NCBI GenBank assembly: GCA_965602805.1
Contig: CBFCZK010000011.1
Location: 1-64,000, forward strand
Length of the DNA stretch: 64,000 nucleotides
Reading direction: 5' to 3'
From: Thiomicrorhabdus sp965602805
Lineage (GTDB): Bacteria > Pseudomonadota > Gammaproteobacteria > Thiomicrospirales > Thiomicrospiraceae
The notes beneath the pieces are model-generated. The model was not told the origin of the DNA and searched no databases. It worked only from the letters and a program-made list of their open reading frames with translations. Of the stretch, positions 25,853 through 34,469 are shown in pieces (position 1 is the first letter of the stretch; every line of letters starts with the position of its first letter). The position numbers and the translations under genes are program-made.

Positions 25853-27091
25853 ATGGATTTTTATCAAAATGGCATCATTACCACCTTACATAATTTAATG
25901 GATCGCCCGGTTGAAGATATGGAGGCGGATCTGCTTAAATTTAGTAAAAAACGCCCAATGGGGCTGATTTTGCCAAGCCTTTACTCTGAACTGCAAATGC
26001 CTGCGTTGACTAAAATTGTTGAAGAGTTAAAGCATGTTCCTTATTTAGAAGAGATTGTCATTGGTTTGGATAGAGCCAGTGAAGCAGAGTATCGTCATGC
26101 TCTGGAATTTTTCAGTGTTTTACCGCAAAACATTAAAGTCATCTGGAATGATGGCCCAAGAATGAAAGCGATTCACAATAAACTGGTCGCAGAAGGCATT
26201 GCTCCGGAAGCACCCGGTAAAGGGCGTAATGTCTGGTATATGATTGGCTATGTATTGGGCTCGAATAAGGTTGAGTCTGTCGCTTTGCATGATTGTGATA
26301 TCACCACGTATGACCGCTCGTTGTTAGCTAAATTGATTTATCCAGTTGCCAATCCGCAATTCAACTATGCCTTCGCTAAAGGCTTTTATACACGAATTTC
26401 AAATAACACGATGAATGGTCGCGTTACTCGGTTATTAGTTACACCCTTGATTCGTGCCTTAAAGACCACTGTCGGGATTGATAATGAAAAGGCTGCCGAG
26501 TTTTTAAATCACATGGACTCTTACCGTTACCCGTTGGCAGGTGAGTTCGCTTTCCGCACCGGCGTAATTTCGGACTTACGCATTCCATCGGATTGGGGTT
26601 TAGAGATTGGTGTTCTGTCTGAAATGAAACGTAATGTCAGCTCTAACCGCATCTGCCAAGTGGATATCGCAGATATCTATGACCATAAACATCAGGAGTT
26701 GTCGGCCGACGATGCACAGACAGGTCTGTCGAAAATGTCGATTGATATCAGCAAGGCTTTCTTTCGTAAGCTCGCTGCAGAAGGCGTGGTGTTCTCACAA
26801 GAGAGTTTCCGTACTGTCAAAGCCTCTTACTTTCGCATTGCGTTAGATTTGATTGAGTCTTACCGTAATGACGCCATTATGAATGGTTTAACGTTGGATG
26901 TGCATAAGGAAGAGACGGCGGTAGAACTGTTTGCCGAAAATATTATTAATGCCGGCAGTCACTTTTTGAACGCGCCGATGGAAACTCCTTTTATCCCATC
27001 CTGGAACCGAGTCTCTTCTGCATTTCCTGAGATTTTAGATGAGATTACGGCGGCAGTTGAAGCGGACATGGCGCAATACCAAGCGAAGTAA
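25853..27091 (+). CDS. gpgS: Glucosyl-3-phosphoglycerate synthase
   Basis: A GT81 retaining glycosyltransferase of 412 residues that joins glucose from a nucleotide sugar to 3-phosphoglycerate. Visible features are GLILPSLYSELQMPALTKI near residues 37-55, the APGKGRNVWYMIGYVLG segment about 120-136 and the metal-binding HDCDITTYDRS around 145-155. The CDS lies 49 bases after the phosphatase; CAGGGCAGGAG precedes the ATG. With its neighbours it forms a two-step pathway for glucosylglycerate, an osmolyte known to accumulate under salt stress and nitrogen limitation in other bacteria. Confidence 0.93.
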   Translation: MDFYQNGIITTLHNLMDRPVEDMEADLLKFSKKRPMGLILPSLYSELQMPALTKIVEELKHVPYLEEIVIGLDRASEAEYRHALEFFSVLPQNIKVIWNDGPRMKAIHNKLVAEGIAPEAPGKGRNVWYMIGYVLGSNKVESVALHDCDITTYDRSLLAKLIYPVANPQFNYAFAKGFYTRISNNTMNGRVTRLLVTPLIRALKTTVGIDNEKAAEFLNHMDSYRYPLAGEFAFRTGVISDLRIPSDWGLEIGVLSEMKRNVSSNRICQVDIADIYDHKHQELSADDAQTGLSKMSIDISKAFFRKLAAEGVVFSQESFRTVKASYFRIALDLIESYRNDAIMNGLTLDVHKEETAVELFAENIINAGSHFLNAPMETPFIPSWNRVSSAFPEILDEITAAVEADMAQYQAK

Positions 27092-27159
27092 TTCTAAAAA
27101 TACTAAGGACTATTGCATGCACCACGCATGCAATGGTCGCATTAAGAGGGTTCTGCACT

Positions 27160-28917
27160 ATGAACACAACTCCCCGCGGTCAATACGCCTATGAAGCTTT
27201 GTTTGAAAGGCTAACGCCACTGATTCACTCGCTTTATCCCGCAGAAGATACTCATGCCCTAGCGCAACAATTAGTGGCCGCCACAGGCATTCAGGCGAAT
27301 GACTGTGAATTACCACATTCGCATGAATCGCACTGGGACGAATCCGATATTATGGTCATTACCTACGGCGATACCATCAAAAATGCCGCTGAAGTGCCTT
27401 TACAGACCCTCAAAAAAGTTTTAGATGAATACCTTAAAGACACCGTTTCGATGGTGCATATCTTGCCATACTACCCTCACACATCAGACGGCGGTTTTGC
27501 AGTCAGTGATTATGAAATCATCAATCCGGATTTAGGCACTTGGGACGATGTAATTACCCTCAGTCAAGACTATAAAATCATGGCGGATTTGGTCATTAAT
27601 CACTGCTCAAGTGAGCATAAATGGTTTCAAGCATTCATTGCCGGAGACCCGAATTACGCAGATTATTTTGTGGCGGTGGACTCAGGAACGGATTGGTCAG
27701 ATGTGGTACGTCCGAGAACAACACCCTTGCTCAGACCGACCATGACGACTGACGGTGAAAAGTATGTTTGGTGTACTTTCAGTCATGATCAAATCGATTT
27801 AAACTTTGCCAACCCTAAAGTCTTATTAGAAGTGATGCAGTTAATCTCACTCTATATCGATAAGGGCGCGAGTATTTTCCGTTTAGATGCGATTGGTTTT
27901 CTCTGGAAAATTATTGGCACAAGCTGTATTCATCTGCCTGAAACGCATCAAGCGGTTCAGTTAATGCGCGCTTTAATCGAATATCGTTTACCAGATGCGA
28001 TTGTCATTACAGAAACCAATGTGCCTAAAAAAGAGAACCTAACCTACTTTGGTAACGCCAATGAAGCACATATGGTCTATAACTTCTCACTGCCCCCTTT
28101 GGTCATTAATGCCATGTTGACAAGTTCTGCTAAACATCTAAAATCTTGGTTGATGTCGATGCCACCTGCGCAAATGGGGACGACTTACCTTAACTTTATC
28201 GCCAGCCATGATGGTATTGGCGTACGACCTGCCGAAGGTATGCTGGATCCAGAAGAGTTGCAAAACATGATTCATGCTTTGCAGTCCTTTGGTGCGCGAG
28301 TCTCTTGGCGTAACGGTGCAAATGGTGAGAAACATCCGTACGAAATCAATATCGCGCTGATTGACGCCTTTAAAGGCACTTGTCAGGGAGAGGATGAATA
28401 CCAGGTTGAGCGGATGTTATGTGCCCATGCGATTGCGATTGCATTAGAAGGCGTGCCAGCACTGTATATACACTCATTTTTAGGCACTGAAAACGACTAT
28501 GAGAAGCTGGAACAAACTCAACATAACCGCGATATTAATCGTCATCAATGGCAGAGTGAATCCTTAAAAAGCGTGCTTAATGATAGCGACTCTTTGAATC
28601 ACAAAGTGTTAACTAAATTACAAGATTTAATCGGTGTTCGTAAAAAACAGCCGGCTTTTCACCCGAATGCCACCCAGTTTACGCTGCATTTACCGGATGA
28701 ATTGTTTGGTTTTTGGCGACAAAGTTTAAGGCGTGATCAAAGTATTTTTGTCGTCAATAATGTTACTGATCAGCCTCAGGTATTGAGTTTAGGGCAGTTA
28801 AACTTGATTGATATGGACGAGTGGAAAGAGCTTTTAAGCGGAGAGATGATCGATGATTTATACGGAGAATTCATTCTAGGACCTTATCAATCGGTCTGGA
28901 TTACCAATCGTTGGTAG
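27160..28917 (+). CDS. GH13 subfamily 18 glycoside phosphorylase, probably glucosylglycerate phosphorylase
   Basis: A sucrose-phosphorylase-like enzyme of about 585 residues. The TIM-barrel motifs are ADLVINHCSSEH, FRLDAIGFLWK with the nucleophile aspartate near residue 242, VITETNVP with the acid/base glutamate near 284, and ASHDGIGVRP. Characterised GH13_18 relatives beside glucosylglycerate genes phosphorolyse glucosylglycerate to glucose-1-phosphate and glycerate, so I infer that role; sucrose or glucosylglycerol are alternatives. I chose ATG 27160 with GAGGG upstream over ATG 27133, which lacks a ribosome site. It follows gpgS by 68 bases in the same operon, so synthesis and recovery of the solute are co-encoded. 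Confidence 0.85.
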   Translation: MNTTPRGQYAYEALFERLTPLIHSLYPAEDTHALAQQLVAATGIQANDCELPHSHESHWDESDIMVITYGDTIKNAAEVPLQTLKKVLDEYLKDTVSMVHILPYYPHTSDGGFAVSDYEIINPDLGTWDDVITLSQDYKIMADLVINHCSSEHKWFQAFIAGDPNYADYFVAVDSGTDWSDVVRPRTTPLLRPTMTTDGEKYVWCTFSHDQIDLNFANPKVLLEVMQLISLYIDKGASIFRLDAIGFLWKIIGTSCIHLPETHQAVQLMRALIEYRLPDAIVITETNVPKKENLTYFGNANEAHMVYNFSLPPLVINAMLTSSAKHLKSWLMSMPPAQMGTTYLNFIASHDGIGVRPAEGMLDPEELQNMIHALQSFGARVSWRNGANGEKHPYEINIALIDAFKGTCQGEDEYQVERMLCAHAIAIALEGVPALYIHSFLGTENDYEKLEQTQHNRDINRHQWQSESLKSVLNDSDSLNHKVLTKLQDLIGVRKKQPAFHPNATQFTLHLPDELFGFWRQSLRRDQSIFVVNNVTDQPQVLSLGQLNLIDMDEWKELLSGEMIDDLYGEFILGPYQSVWITNRW

Positions 28918-29064
28918 AGTCCATTAGCACCCTCAGAAAGGTTTGATGACAAAGCGGAATAGGTCACTCTTTAGATGCGATTGATACTTAAGCTGATTAA
29001 AATATGAGAGATGGATTGAACGCGATGAAGCTTGTGGTTTTAAAGAGTTGAACGAAGACAGGAC

Positions 29065-30021
29065 TTAGAACAGCTCAATATCATCTTCAGTGCTACACAA
29101 TTCAACGCGATTACGGCCATTCTGCTTGGCTTTGTAGAGCGCTTCATCGGCATACTTGTAGATTTCTTCTGTAATGTACTCTTTGTCGGGTTCCAAAACC
29201 ATCAAACCCATTGATAAAGTCACGCAGTGATAGGGTGGGTTGCCGGAGTGCTCTATATTCAAGTCAACCATGGCTTGCCTAGATTTTTCGGCAACAGATT
29301 CAGCGTGCACGGCATCATGTACATGATAGAGCACTGCAAACTCTTCCCCACCCAGTCTAAAGACAAAATCACCAGCCCTTTTAAAGCAATCGTTCATTGT
29401 TTCGACAATGGATTTGAGAACTTCATCTCCGGCTTGGTGGCCATAGGTATCGTTATACTTTTTGAAGTTATCTGCATCAATCATTAAAAAGGCCAAATAA
29501 TAGCCATCGCGTTTGGCGCGGTCAATTTCGATGGATAACACTTGGTTGTAATAGCGTCGATTATAGGCACCGGTTAACTCATCGGTGATGGTGAGATTTT
29601 CGACATGTTTCTTATCGGTAATGTCTTGTCGAACCGCCATATAACCAGTAACGTCACCATTTGAATCTCGCATGGGTTCTATGCTGGCATCGACCCAATA
29701 AAAATCACCGTTTTTCTTTAAGCTTTTAATTTCCCCTTGCCAGACTTGACCTGATTGAATGGTTTGCCATAGCTCTTGAAATAAAGTACTTGGCATCTCT
29801 GGGTGACGAATTAAATTGTGATTTCTACCGATTAATTCAGTATTGGAGTAGCCGGAAATGTCACAAAAAGCTTGGCTCGCGCTGGTAATGGTTCCAAATA
29901 AGTCCGTTGTTGAAGTAATGACATATTTATCCACTGTTTGGGAATAAAGCTGTACTTCTGTTAGCAACGATTCCAGTTGGTTAAGTAGTTGCTTTCCATC
30001 AATTTTAGTTACTTGGCGCAT
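29065..30021 (-). CDS. PAS-GGDEF diguanylate cyclase
   Basis: A cytoplasmic 318-residue protein. The N-terminal PAS domain (ITSTTDLFGTITSASQAFCD, GYSNTELIGRNHNLIRHPEMP, about residues 36-80) is of the aerotaxis-receptor type, with a PAC extension (GYMAVRQDITDKKH). The C-terminal GGDEF domain contains DELTGAYNRRYY and the active site RLGGEEFAVLY around residues 225-235, so cyclic-di-GMP synthesis should be intact. No membrane segment is present. The Aer-like PAS suggests redox or oxygen sensing, but cofactor binding cannot be read from sequence alone. Confidence 0.93.
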   Translation of the reverse strand: MRQVTKIDGKQLLNQLESLLTEVQLYSQTVDKYVITSTTDLFGTITSASQAFCDISGYSNTELIGRNHNLIRHPEMPSTLFQELWQTIQSGQVWQGEIKSLKKNGDFYWVDASIEPMRDSNGDVTGYMAVRQDITDKKHVENLTITDELTGAYNRRYYNQVLSIEIDRAKRDGYYLAFLMIDADNFKKYNDTYGHQAGDEVLKSIVETMNDCFKRAGDFVFRLGGEEFAVLYHVHDAVHAESVAEKSRQAMVDLNIEHSGNPPYHCVTLSMGLMVLEPDKEYITEEIYKYADEALYKAKQNGRNRVELCSTEDDIELF

Positions 30022-30211
30022 ATGGTTTACTTTATATTCGTTTAAAGCTTAGTTGGCTAAGTAGTTTATACTCAAAGGCTGTTTAAAACTAGAACTGTTA
30101 TAAACAAGACGCTATAAAAAACAGGAATAAGGGGGATGATTTTGAAATTCACAATCGCTTTTAAATGACCTTCTGAATCAAACTATAGGCTGAGAAAAAC
30201 AGTCTGATGTT

Positions 30212-30502
30212 TCACAGGCAAGCTTTGCGTTCCGTCCGACATTCAAACTCACCCATCTCAAATTCTCGACAAATTAACGGGCGATTTTCATAGATGCTAC
30301 ACAGCATAGTATCGCGATCGAGTGCTGCACACCAACCATCGTCCAAGCGAGCCAAAACCCGGCTTCCCCACGCATCCTCCACAATATAGCGTTCTGGTAC
30401 CCCCGTATCCGTAATCAACATCACTTCTAGCCGACAACAACAGGCCTGGCAAGTAGCACAAGTGACTTCTGGTTCAGTAATCAGAGGGCTTGCAGATTTC
30501 AT
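30212..30502 (-). CDS. YkgJ-type CxxCxxCC zinc/iron-chelating domain protein
   Basis: The 96-residue protein contains CATCQACCCRLE (about residues 16-27), RDTMLCSIYENRPLICREFE and a further C-terminal cysteine pair, the cysteine spacing of the CxxCxxCC family, thought to bind Zn or an Fe-S cluster. Function of the family is unclear. It lies 4 bases after the YbhB-like gene and is probably co-transcribed. A degenerate dispersed palindrome (CAGGCCTG, 30441-30448) encodes part of the cysteine motif. Confidence 0.85.
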   Translation of the reverse strand: MKSASPLITEPEVTCATCQACCCRLEVMLITDTGVPERYIVEDAWGSRVLARLDDGWCAALDRDTMLCSIYENRPLICREFEMGEFECRTERKACL

Positions 30503-30506
30503 CGAC

Positions 30507-31046
30507 TTAAAACTTACCCATTTCTAAAATGGTTTTTGCTAAAACTTCTGTCTTATGGCCATCATAATGTACGGCTTGAATGGTCACGTAATACGAATTG
30601 CCTTTACCGCCAGAGCAAGGCGGCATATAGGCGCCCGCTTTATCCCATTTAGGATTGCGATGCGCTTCAAGTGTCATAAAGCCACTGGGTAATTCAAAAC
30701 TGTGTCCGGCAATGGCTGGGAGTTGTACACTTTTGATCGGACTTGATATGGCATAAGCCATACGGCCGTGCCCACCATTATTCATGGGTTCATAACTGCG
30801 ATCGCTGTATTCTAAAGTTAATAAATTAGCTTGCTCAGGAATGCCAGAGATTTTCAGAGCGGGGGTGGCAGGCTGATTGCCGCCAAACTTTAAGCACTGT
30901 TGTCCTACTGGAATGTGTTTTCCATCCCAATTAGCACCGTTCAATTTTGCAGTGAATGGAGTCGCAGCTAAAGCCTGAGAGCCGAATGCAGATAATGCAA
31001 AAAGCGCGACGCAGAATGTAATAGCAGAGCTGTATGATGGGTGCAT
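30507..31046 (-). CDS. Periplasmic YbhB/YbcL-type PEBP-like protein
   Basis: A 179-residue exported protein from the ATG at 31046, preceded by AGGA 8 bases upstream; an open extension to 31136 lacks a ribosome site. The signal peptide ends FGSQALA|A. The mature part has the bacterial PEBP (Raf kinase inhibitor-like) pattern: PALKISGIPEQANLLTLEY and YMPPCSGGKGNSYYVTIQAV near the anion-binding pocket. No physiological ligand is known for most bacterial members. Followed closely by the CxxCxxCC gene. Confidence 0.85.
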   Translation of the reverse strand: MHPSYSSAITFCVALFALSAFGSQALAATPFTAKLNGANWDGKHIPVGQQCLKFGGNQPATPALKISGIPEQANLLTLEYSDRSYEPMNNGGHGRMAYAISSPIKSVQLPAIAGHSFELPSGFMTLEAHRNPKWDKAGAYMPPCSGGKGNSYYVTIQAVHYDGHKTEVLAKTILEMGKF

Positions 31047-31243
31047 TTTTTTTCCTACAGATAAGTGGATGATAAGGCGGCAAGTAATGGATATCGATTG
31101 TACAGATTCGTCTGATACTTGCCAATTTAAATGCAATGAATTGAATACGGTCAGTATGAATGGTTTGACTTGGCTAGAAATTTGCTTTAATCGGTTTCAA
31201 TAAAAGTATCAATCATTTATTTGATGAGTAGGATAGTAGAATT

Positions 31244-32440
31244 ATGATTTCATTCGATTTCAGTAAGCCAAGTATATTAAGAAATATGTTTCTCGCCTTT
31301 ATGTCTTTTGGCTTTGTTATGGGCGTTGTGTTCCCAATCTTCGCTAACTTGTTTGTAGAGTGGAAGGATGGCATGTTGGTGTGGTTTATTCTCTCTTGTA
31401 TTGCCGCCGGACTGAGTATTGGCCTGTTTAACTTCTGGTTGCTTAATAAAATGTTATTACAGCGTCTGCAGCGTATTGGTGAGGTGGCAAATTCCATCAG
31501 TAACAATGATATCTCGCAGAAATGCAGTCTGCAGAGTCATGACTTTATTGGCGCGATGGCGGATAGTTTCAATTTAATGTCACAAAACTTGCGCGACATG
31601 ATTCATCGTATAGCAGATGTTTCAAATCAACTGGGTAATGCTTCAGCGGACATGATGTCGCAAACACAATCCGCACAATCAGGGGTTGTACAGCAAAGGC
31701 AGGATACGCAAAACGTTGCTATCGCGATGCAGAGCATGAATGACACCGTCTTAGACATGTCGCAACATACACAAGCCGCACTTGACTCTGTAGGTGAAGC
31801 CAATACCGCAACCGCAAAAGGCACGCGGGTTGTAAACAGTGCAGTATCGACCATTGGAGAGTTGGCGGAACAGGTCAAAAATGCGGCCGTGGTGATTAAG
31901 CGATTGGAGAAAGACAGCGAAACCATTGGCAATGTACTGGATGTGATTAAAGATATTGCCGAACAGACAAATTTATTAGCCTTAAATGCCGCGATTGAAG
32001 CCGCGCGTGCCGGTGAACATGGTCGAGGTTTTGCGGTAGTTGCCGATGAAGTACGTATTCTGGCAAGTCGAACGCAGGCGTCAGCAAAAGAAATTGAAGT
32101 GACGATTGAGCATCTGCAAACAGCCTCAACCGAAGCGGTGGAAGTGATGAATACGGGCAGCAAAAAAGCCCGTGAAAGTGTAGAGCAAGCCAGTGATGCA
32201 GGAATATCGCTCCTTGCCATTGAATCCGCGGTGAGTAATATTAATAAAATGAATACTCAGATTGAGGCCGCTTCTGGACACCAACGACAGCAGGCTGAAT
32301 TGGTTAATCATAATATAGAACAAATCAGCGCAGTCGCGGAAAATGTGGCCAGTGGCGCTTCTAAAACGTATAACTCATGTTCTCAGGTAGGCGACTTGTC
32401 TAATCAATTATGCAAATTGATTGGCCAGTTTAAAACTTGA
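31244..32440 (+). CDS. Methyl-accepting chemotaxis protein, short form
   Basis: A 398-residue receptor with two N-terminal membrane helices (about residues 13-35 and 44-66) separated by only a few residues, so it has no periplasmic sensor and probably senses membrane or cytoplasmic state or partners. A HAMP domain (about 67-120) leads to a signalling domain with IAEQTNLLALNAAIEAARAGEHGRGFAVVADEVR around residues 240-275. No C-terminal receptor-methylase pentapeptide is present. Followed by a hairpin that may terminate it. Confidence 0.93.
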   Translation: MISFDFSKPSILRNMFLAFMSFGFVMGVVFPIFANLFVEWKDGMLVWFILSCIAAGLSIGLFNFWLLNKMLLQRLQRIGEVANSISNNDISQKCSLQSHDFIGAMADSFNLMSQNLRDMIHRIADVSNQLGNASADMMSQTQSAQSGVVQQRQDTQNVAIAMQSMNDTVLDMSQHTQAALDSVGEANTATAKGTRVVNSAVSTIGELAEQVKNAAVVIKRLEKDSETIGNVLDVIKDIAEQTNLLALNAAIEAARAGEHGRGFAVVADEVRILASRTQASAKEIEVTIEHLQTASTEAVEVMNTGSKKARESVEQASDAGISLLAIESAVSNINKMNTQIEAASGHQRQQAELVNHNIEQISAVAENVASGASKTYNSCSQVGDLSNQLCKLIGQFKT

Positions 32441-32473
32441 TGGCCTTACGTTACGTGATTCATTGAGTGAGTT

Positions 32474-32500
32474 TTAGAGTCCGTTAAGAATAGACTCTAA
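32474..32500 (+). terminator. Possible terminator of the short chemoreceptor
   Basis: TTAGAGTC and GACTCTAA form a perfect 8-bp stem with an 11-base loop, followed by TTTATAA, 34 bases after the chemoreceptor stop. The T tract is weak. Confidence 0.45.
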
Positions 32501-32526
32501 TTTATAAGAATGTGTTATTTAAACTA

Positions 32527-32538
32527 ACCAGGCCTGGT
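32527..32538. repeat. Dispersed palindrome ACCAGGCCTGGT (copy 7)
   Basis: Exact core at the boundary between the chemoreceptor region and the cassette array. It begins a 67-bp block (32527-32593) repeated at 33231-33297. Confidence 0.92.
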
Positions 32539-32585
32539 CGTTTATTCTGAACTCAATTCCAGAATCCTTTTTATAACTCTGGAGG

Positions 32586-32642
32586 CTCTAACGTTGAGGG
32601 TCAGGCGCGCTGTAAAGCATCGCCTGCAGCCTTTTGTTAGCC
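32586..32642 (-). other. attC site of the GNAT cassette (57 bp)
   Basis: On the minus strand it runs from GGCTAAC (R'') to GTTAGAG (R'), with inner arms GCAGGCG and CGCCTG pairing around an 11-base spacer. The R'' box overlaps the stop codon of the acetyltransferase. Length and layout match short attC sites such as that of aadA cassettes. Confidence 0.8.
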
Positions 32643-33149
32643 ATTCGCCTTGAATCCCTCGTGAAAAGTAACTGTACCCCGAGGAATATTCCCGTCAAAA
32701 GACAGGGCAAAGAAGACCTCCTGAGGCACTCCCTCGCACACAAGTTCCGACACATTTTTGAATCCGAATTTCCTGTAGTAATCCGGATGTCCAACAAGAC
32801 AACATCCTCCCGCATTCATATCTTTCAGCCGTGACAATCCTGCCTTTATCAAAGCATTGCCAATGCCCTGCCGCTGGTACTCCGGTAACACCGAAACAGG
32901 CCCGAGACCGTACCAGTTTTGCGTACCATCTGAAATCGTCAGAGGAGAGAAGGCAATATGTCCAATCACACGGCCATCCACTTCTGCGACGAGCGATATC
33001 GTGAGGGCCTTGGCAACGCGTAGTGCCGCTATGATAAATTGCTCAGTGTGATTGCTGATCTCCAAGGTCTTAAATGCGGCGACAGTCACCTCAGTTATTG
33101 CGCTCACATCGGCATCGGTTTCGCTCCTGATTATGATCTTCAGATTCAT
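32637..33149 (-). CDS. GNAT-family N-acetyltransferase (cassette gene)
   Basis: A 170-residue protein with the GNAT fold: IRSETDADVSAITEVTVAAF at the N-terminus, the acetyl-CoA loop SVLPEYQRQGIGNALIKAGL around residues 88-107, and GHPDYYRKFGFKNVSEL. The pattern is close to the YhbS-like subgroup, substrates unknown. GNAT genes are among the commonest integron cassette cargo. It lies between two attC sites, its stop overlapping the R'' box, and about 80 bases of leader separate it from the upstream palindrome. Confidence 0.9.
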   Translation of the reverse strand: MNLKIIIRSETDADVSAITEVTVAAFKTLEISNHTEQFIIAALRVAKALTISLVAEVDGRVIGHIAFSPLTISDGTQNWYGLGPVSVLPEYQRQGIGNALIKAGLSRLKDMNAGGCCLVGHPDYYRKFGFKNVSELVCEGVPQEVFFALSFDGNIPRGTVTFHEGFKANG

Positions 33150-33230
33150 GGGTTTCTTCTTCTCATCTTTGCTGTCATATCCATGGATTGACTGGCAAGC
33201 CTCTCCATAAAAGTCACTGTAGAAACTGTG

Positions 33231-33242
33231 ACCAGGCCTGGT
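33231..33242. repeat. Dispersed palindrome ACCAGGCCTGGT (copy 8)
   Basis: Exact core within the GNAT cassette leader, starting the second copy of the 67-bp repeat. Confidence 0.92.
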
Positions 33243-33297
33243 AGTTTATTCTGAACTCAATTCCAGAAAGCCTTTTACAACTCTGGCAGCACTAACG
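33231..33297. repeat. 67-bp direct repeat bracketing the GNAT cassette (second copy)
   Basis: Matches 32527-32593 at 59 of 67 positions by hand alignment. Each copy runs from the palindrome through a TTCTG/CAGAA inverted repeat to the R' end of an attC site. The 704-bp offset equals one cassette unit. Confidence 0.88.
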
Positions 33298-33377
33298 CCG
33301 CAAATAACTGGGTACAAAAAGTTGCAGAGCAAAGCGACACAGATTTTTACAGTTCATATTAATTTGCCTTGTTATGT
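33290..33377 (-). other. attC site of the HEPN-like cassette (88 bp)
   Basis: On the minus strand it runs from ACATAAC (R'') to GTTAGTGC (R'). Inner arms GGCAAATTAA and TTATTTGCGGC pair with one bulge. The R'' box directly abuts the stop codon of the 313-residue gene. Confidence 0.78.
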
Positions 33378-34319
33378 TTATGCTTGATATTGTTCATCGA
33401 TTTCTTTAGCTATTTGTACGAAGCTTAAATGTTCATTACGAATATATGACCAATAAATACGAGCATCTAGTTCCACCATAGAACCATTTTCTCCAGACAA
33501 ATATTCCTCTATTCGTTTTAGTGCATGGAAATATTCACCTAGATCAAACTCTGTATATTCATTAAGTTCATTTCTTTCTCTCAGAGCTTTTTTATATTTT
33601 TCATATGTCTCTTTTAACATTCTAAGATTTGATTGCCCAAATTCCCTGTCACCAGGTGAATGAGCCCATATTCCTTGGCCTATTTTTTCGAAAAAATATC
33701 CCATTCCTGATAGAAAAATATCTTGCATGCATGTTTCTTTAAATTTTTCTTTATGCACTCTATCAGCCTCCCCAAGCTTCTCTGCAATTTCCTTATAACC
33801 TTTAACAACCTCCGATAATTGGTCGCGTGTAATAGTAGGAATGTCGACATTCACCATATCAAACTCTCTAGGCTCGGAGTGACGTAGCAAGTCAAACCCA
33901 TGTTTAGACATTGATATCCTAGAAATATAGTTATAGAAACGAGTTCCTTTTTGATTTTGTTTCGTTGGATGACCTATGGACGCATTACGAATACCTCGAA
34001 TATCCAAGAGGGTTTGAGATGCATTGTAAGTGATATCAAATGCTTCGCTTAGGTGGCGAATACCATCTTGCTGTAAGAAGAGAGATTGCAATAATCCATA
34101 CGTGTATAGGTACTGAAGGCCTGATTCACGAGGAAATTCAGATGTGTGATATGACCTAATTGCATAGAGCGTATCTCCTATAATATCGAGAGAACTACAT
34201 ATTTGATTCCAGTTTGATGAGTCTTTAAGAAAATTGACTTGATAACGGTGTGTGTTGATGTGTTTACGCACTATCTCTTCAAGTTCGTTTATCTGTTCTA
34301 TTAAAGATTCAATTTCCAC
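33378..34319 (-). CDS. Cassette protein with HEPN-like RN-x4-H motif
   Basis: A 313-residue soluble, helix-rich protein I cannot place in a named family. Around residues 113-119 it has IRGIRNASIGHPTK, in which RNASIGH fits the R-[N/D/H]-x4-H signature of HEPN ribonucleases, preceded by a helix of the expected type (LLQSLFLQQDGIRHL). HEPN proteins are frequent toxins or antiviral effectors, so a defence or abortive role is plausible but is inference from one motif. The gene is visibly more AT-rich than its neighbours, as expected for acquired DNA. It sits between attC sites. No antitoxin partner is visible within the cassette. Confidence 0.72.
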   Translation of the reverse strand: MEIESLIEQINELEEIVRKHINTHRYQVNFLKDSSNWNQICSSLDIIGDTLYAIRSYHTSEFPRESGLQYLYTYGLLQSLFLQQDGIRHLSEAFDITYNASQTLLDIRGIRNASIGHPTKQNQKGTRFYNYISRISMSKHGFDLLRHSEPREFDMVNVDIPTITRDQLSEVVKGYKEIAEKLGEADRVHKEKFKETCMQDIFLSGMGYFFEKIGQGIWAHSPGDREFGQSNLRMLKETYEKYKKALRERNELNEYTEFDLGEYFHALKRIEEYLSGENGSMVELDARIYWSYIRNEHLSFVQIAKEIDEQYQA

Positions 34320-34342
34320 TTATATGTGATCCCTGTTTTTCA

Positions 34343-34427
34343 ACATAACGACTCGCTTCACCGGCAAAAAAAGTGTAGTGAGGAACGAACGCAGCTTTTT
34401 TTGTCCGAGTGCAATCGATTGTTAGCT
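34343..34427 (-). other. attC site of the MBL-fold lipoprotein cassette (85 bp)
   Basis: On the minus strand it runs from AGCTAAC (R'') to GTTATGT (R'). Inner arms CACTCGGACAAAAAAAG and CTTTTTTTGCCGGTG pair with small bulges. It lies 42 bases after the lipoprotein stop. Confidence 0.8.
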
Positions 34428-34469
34428 CTCTTTTAGGTTGTTCAATCATGTATTATTACTAGTTTACGG

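Noticed and set aside
32527..33242. Composite transposon with the 67-bp direct repeats as ends
   Set aside because: No transposase, no terminal inverted pairing or target duplication; the repeats end at attC boundaries, which fits cassettes better.
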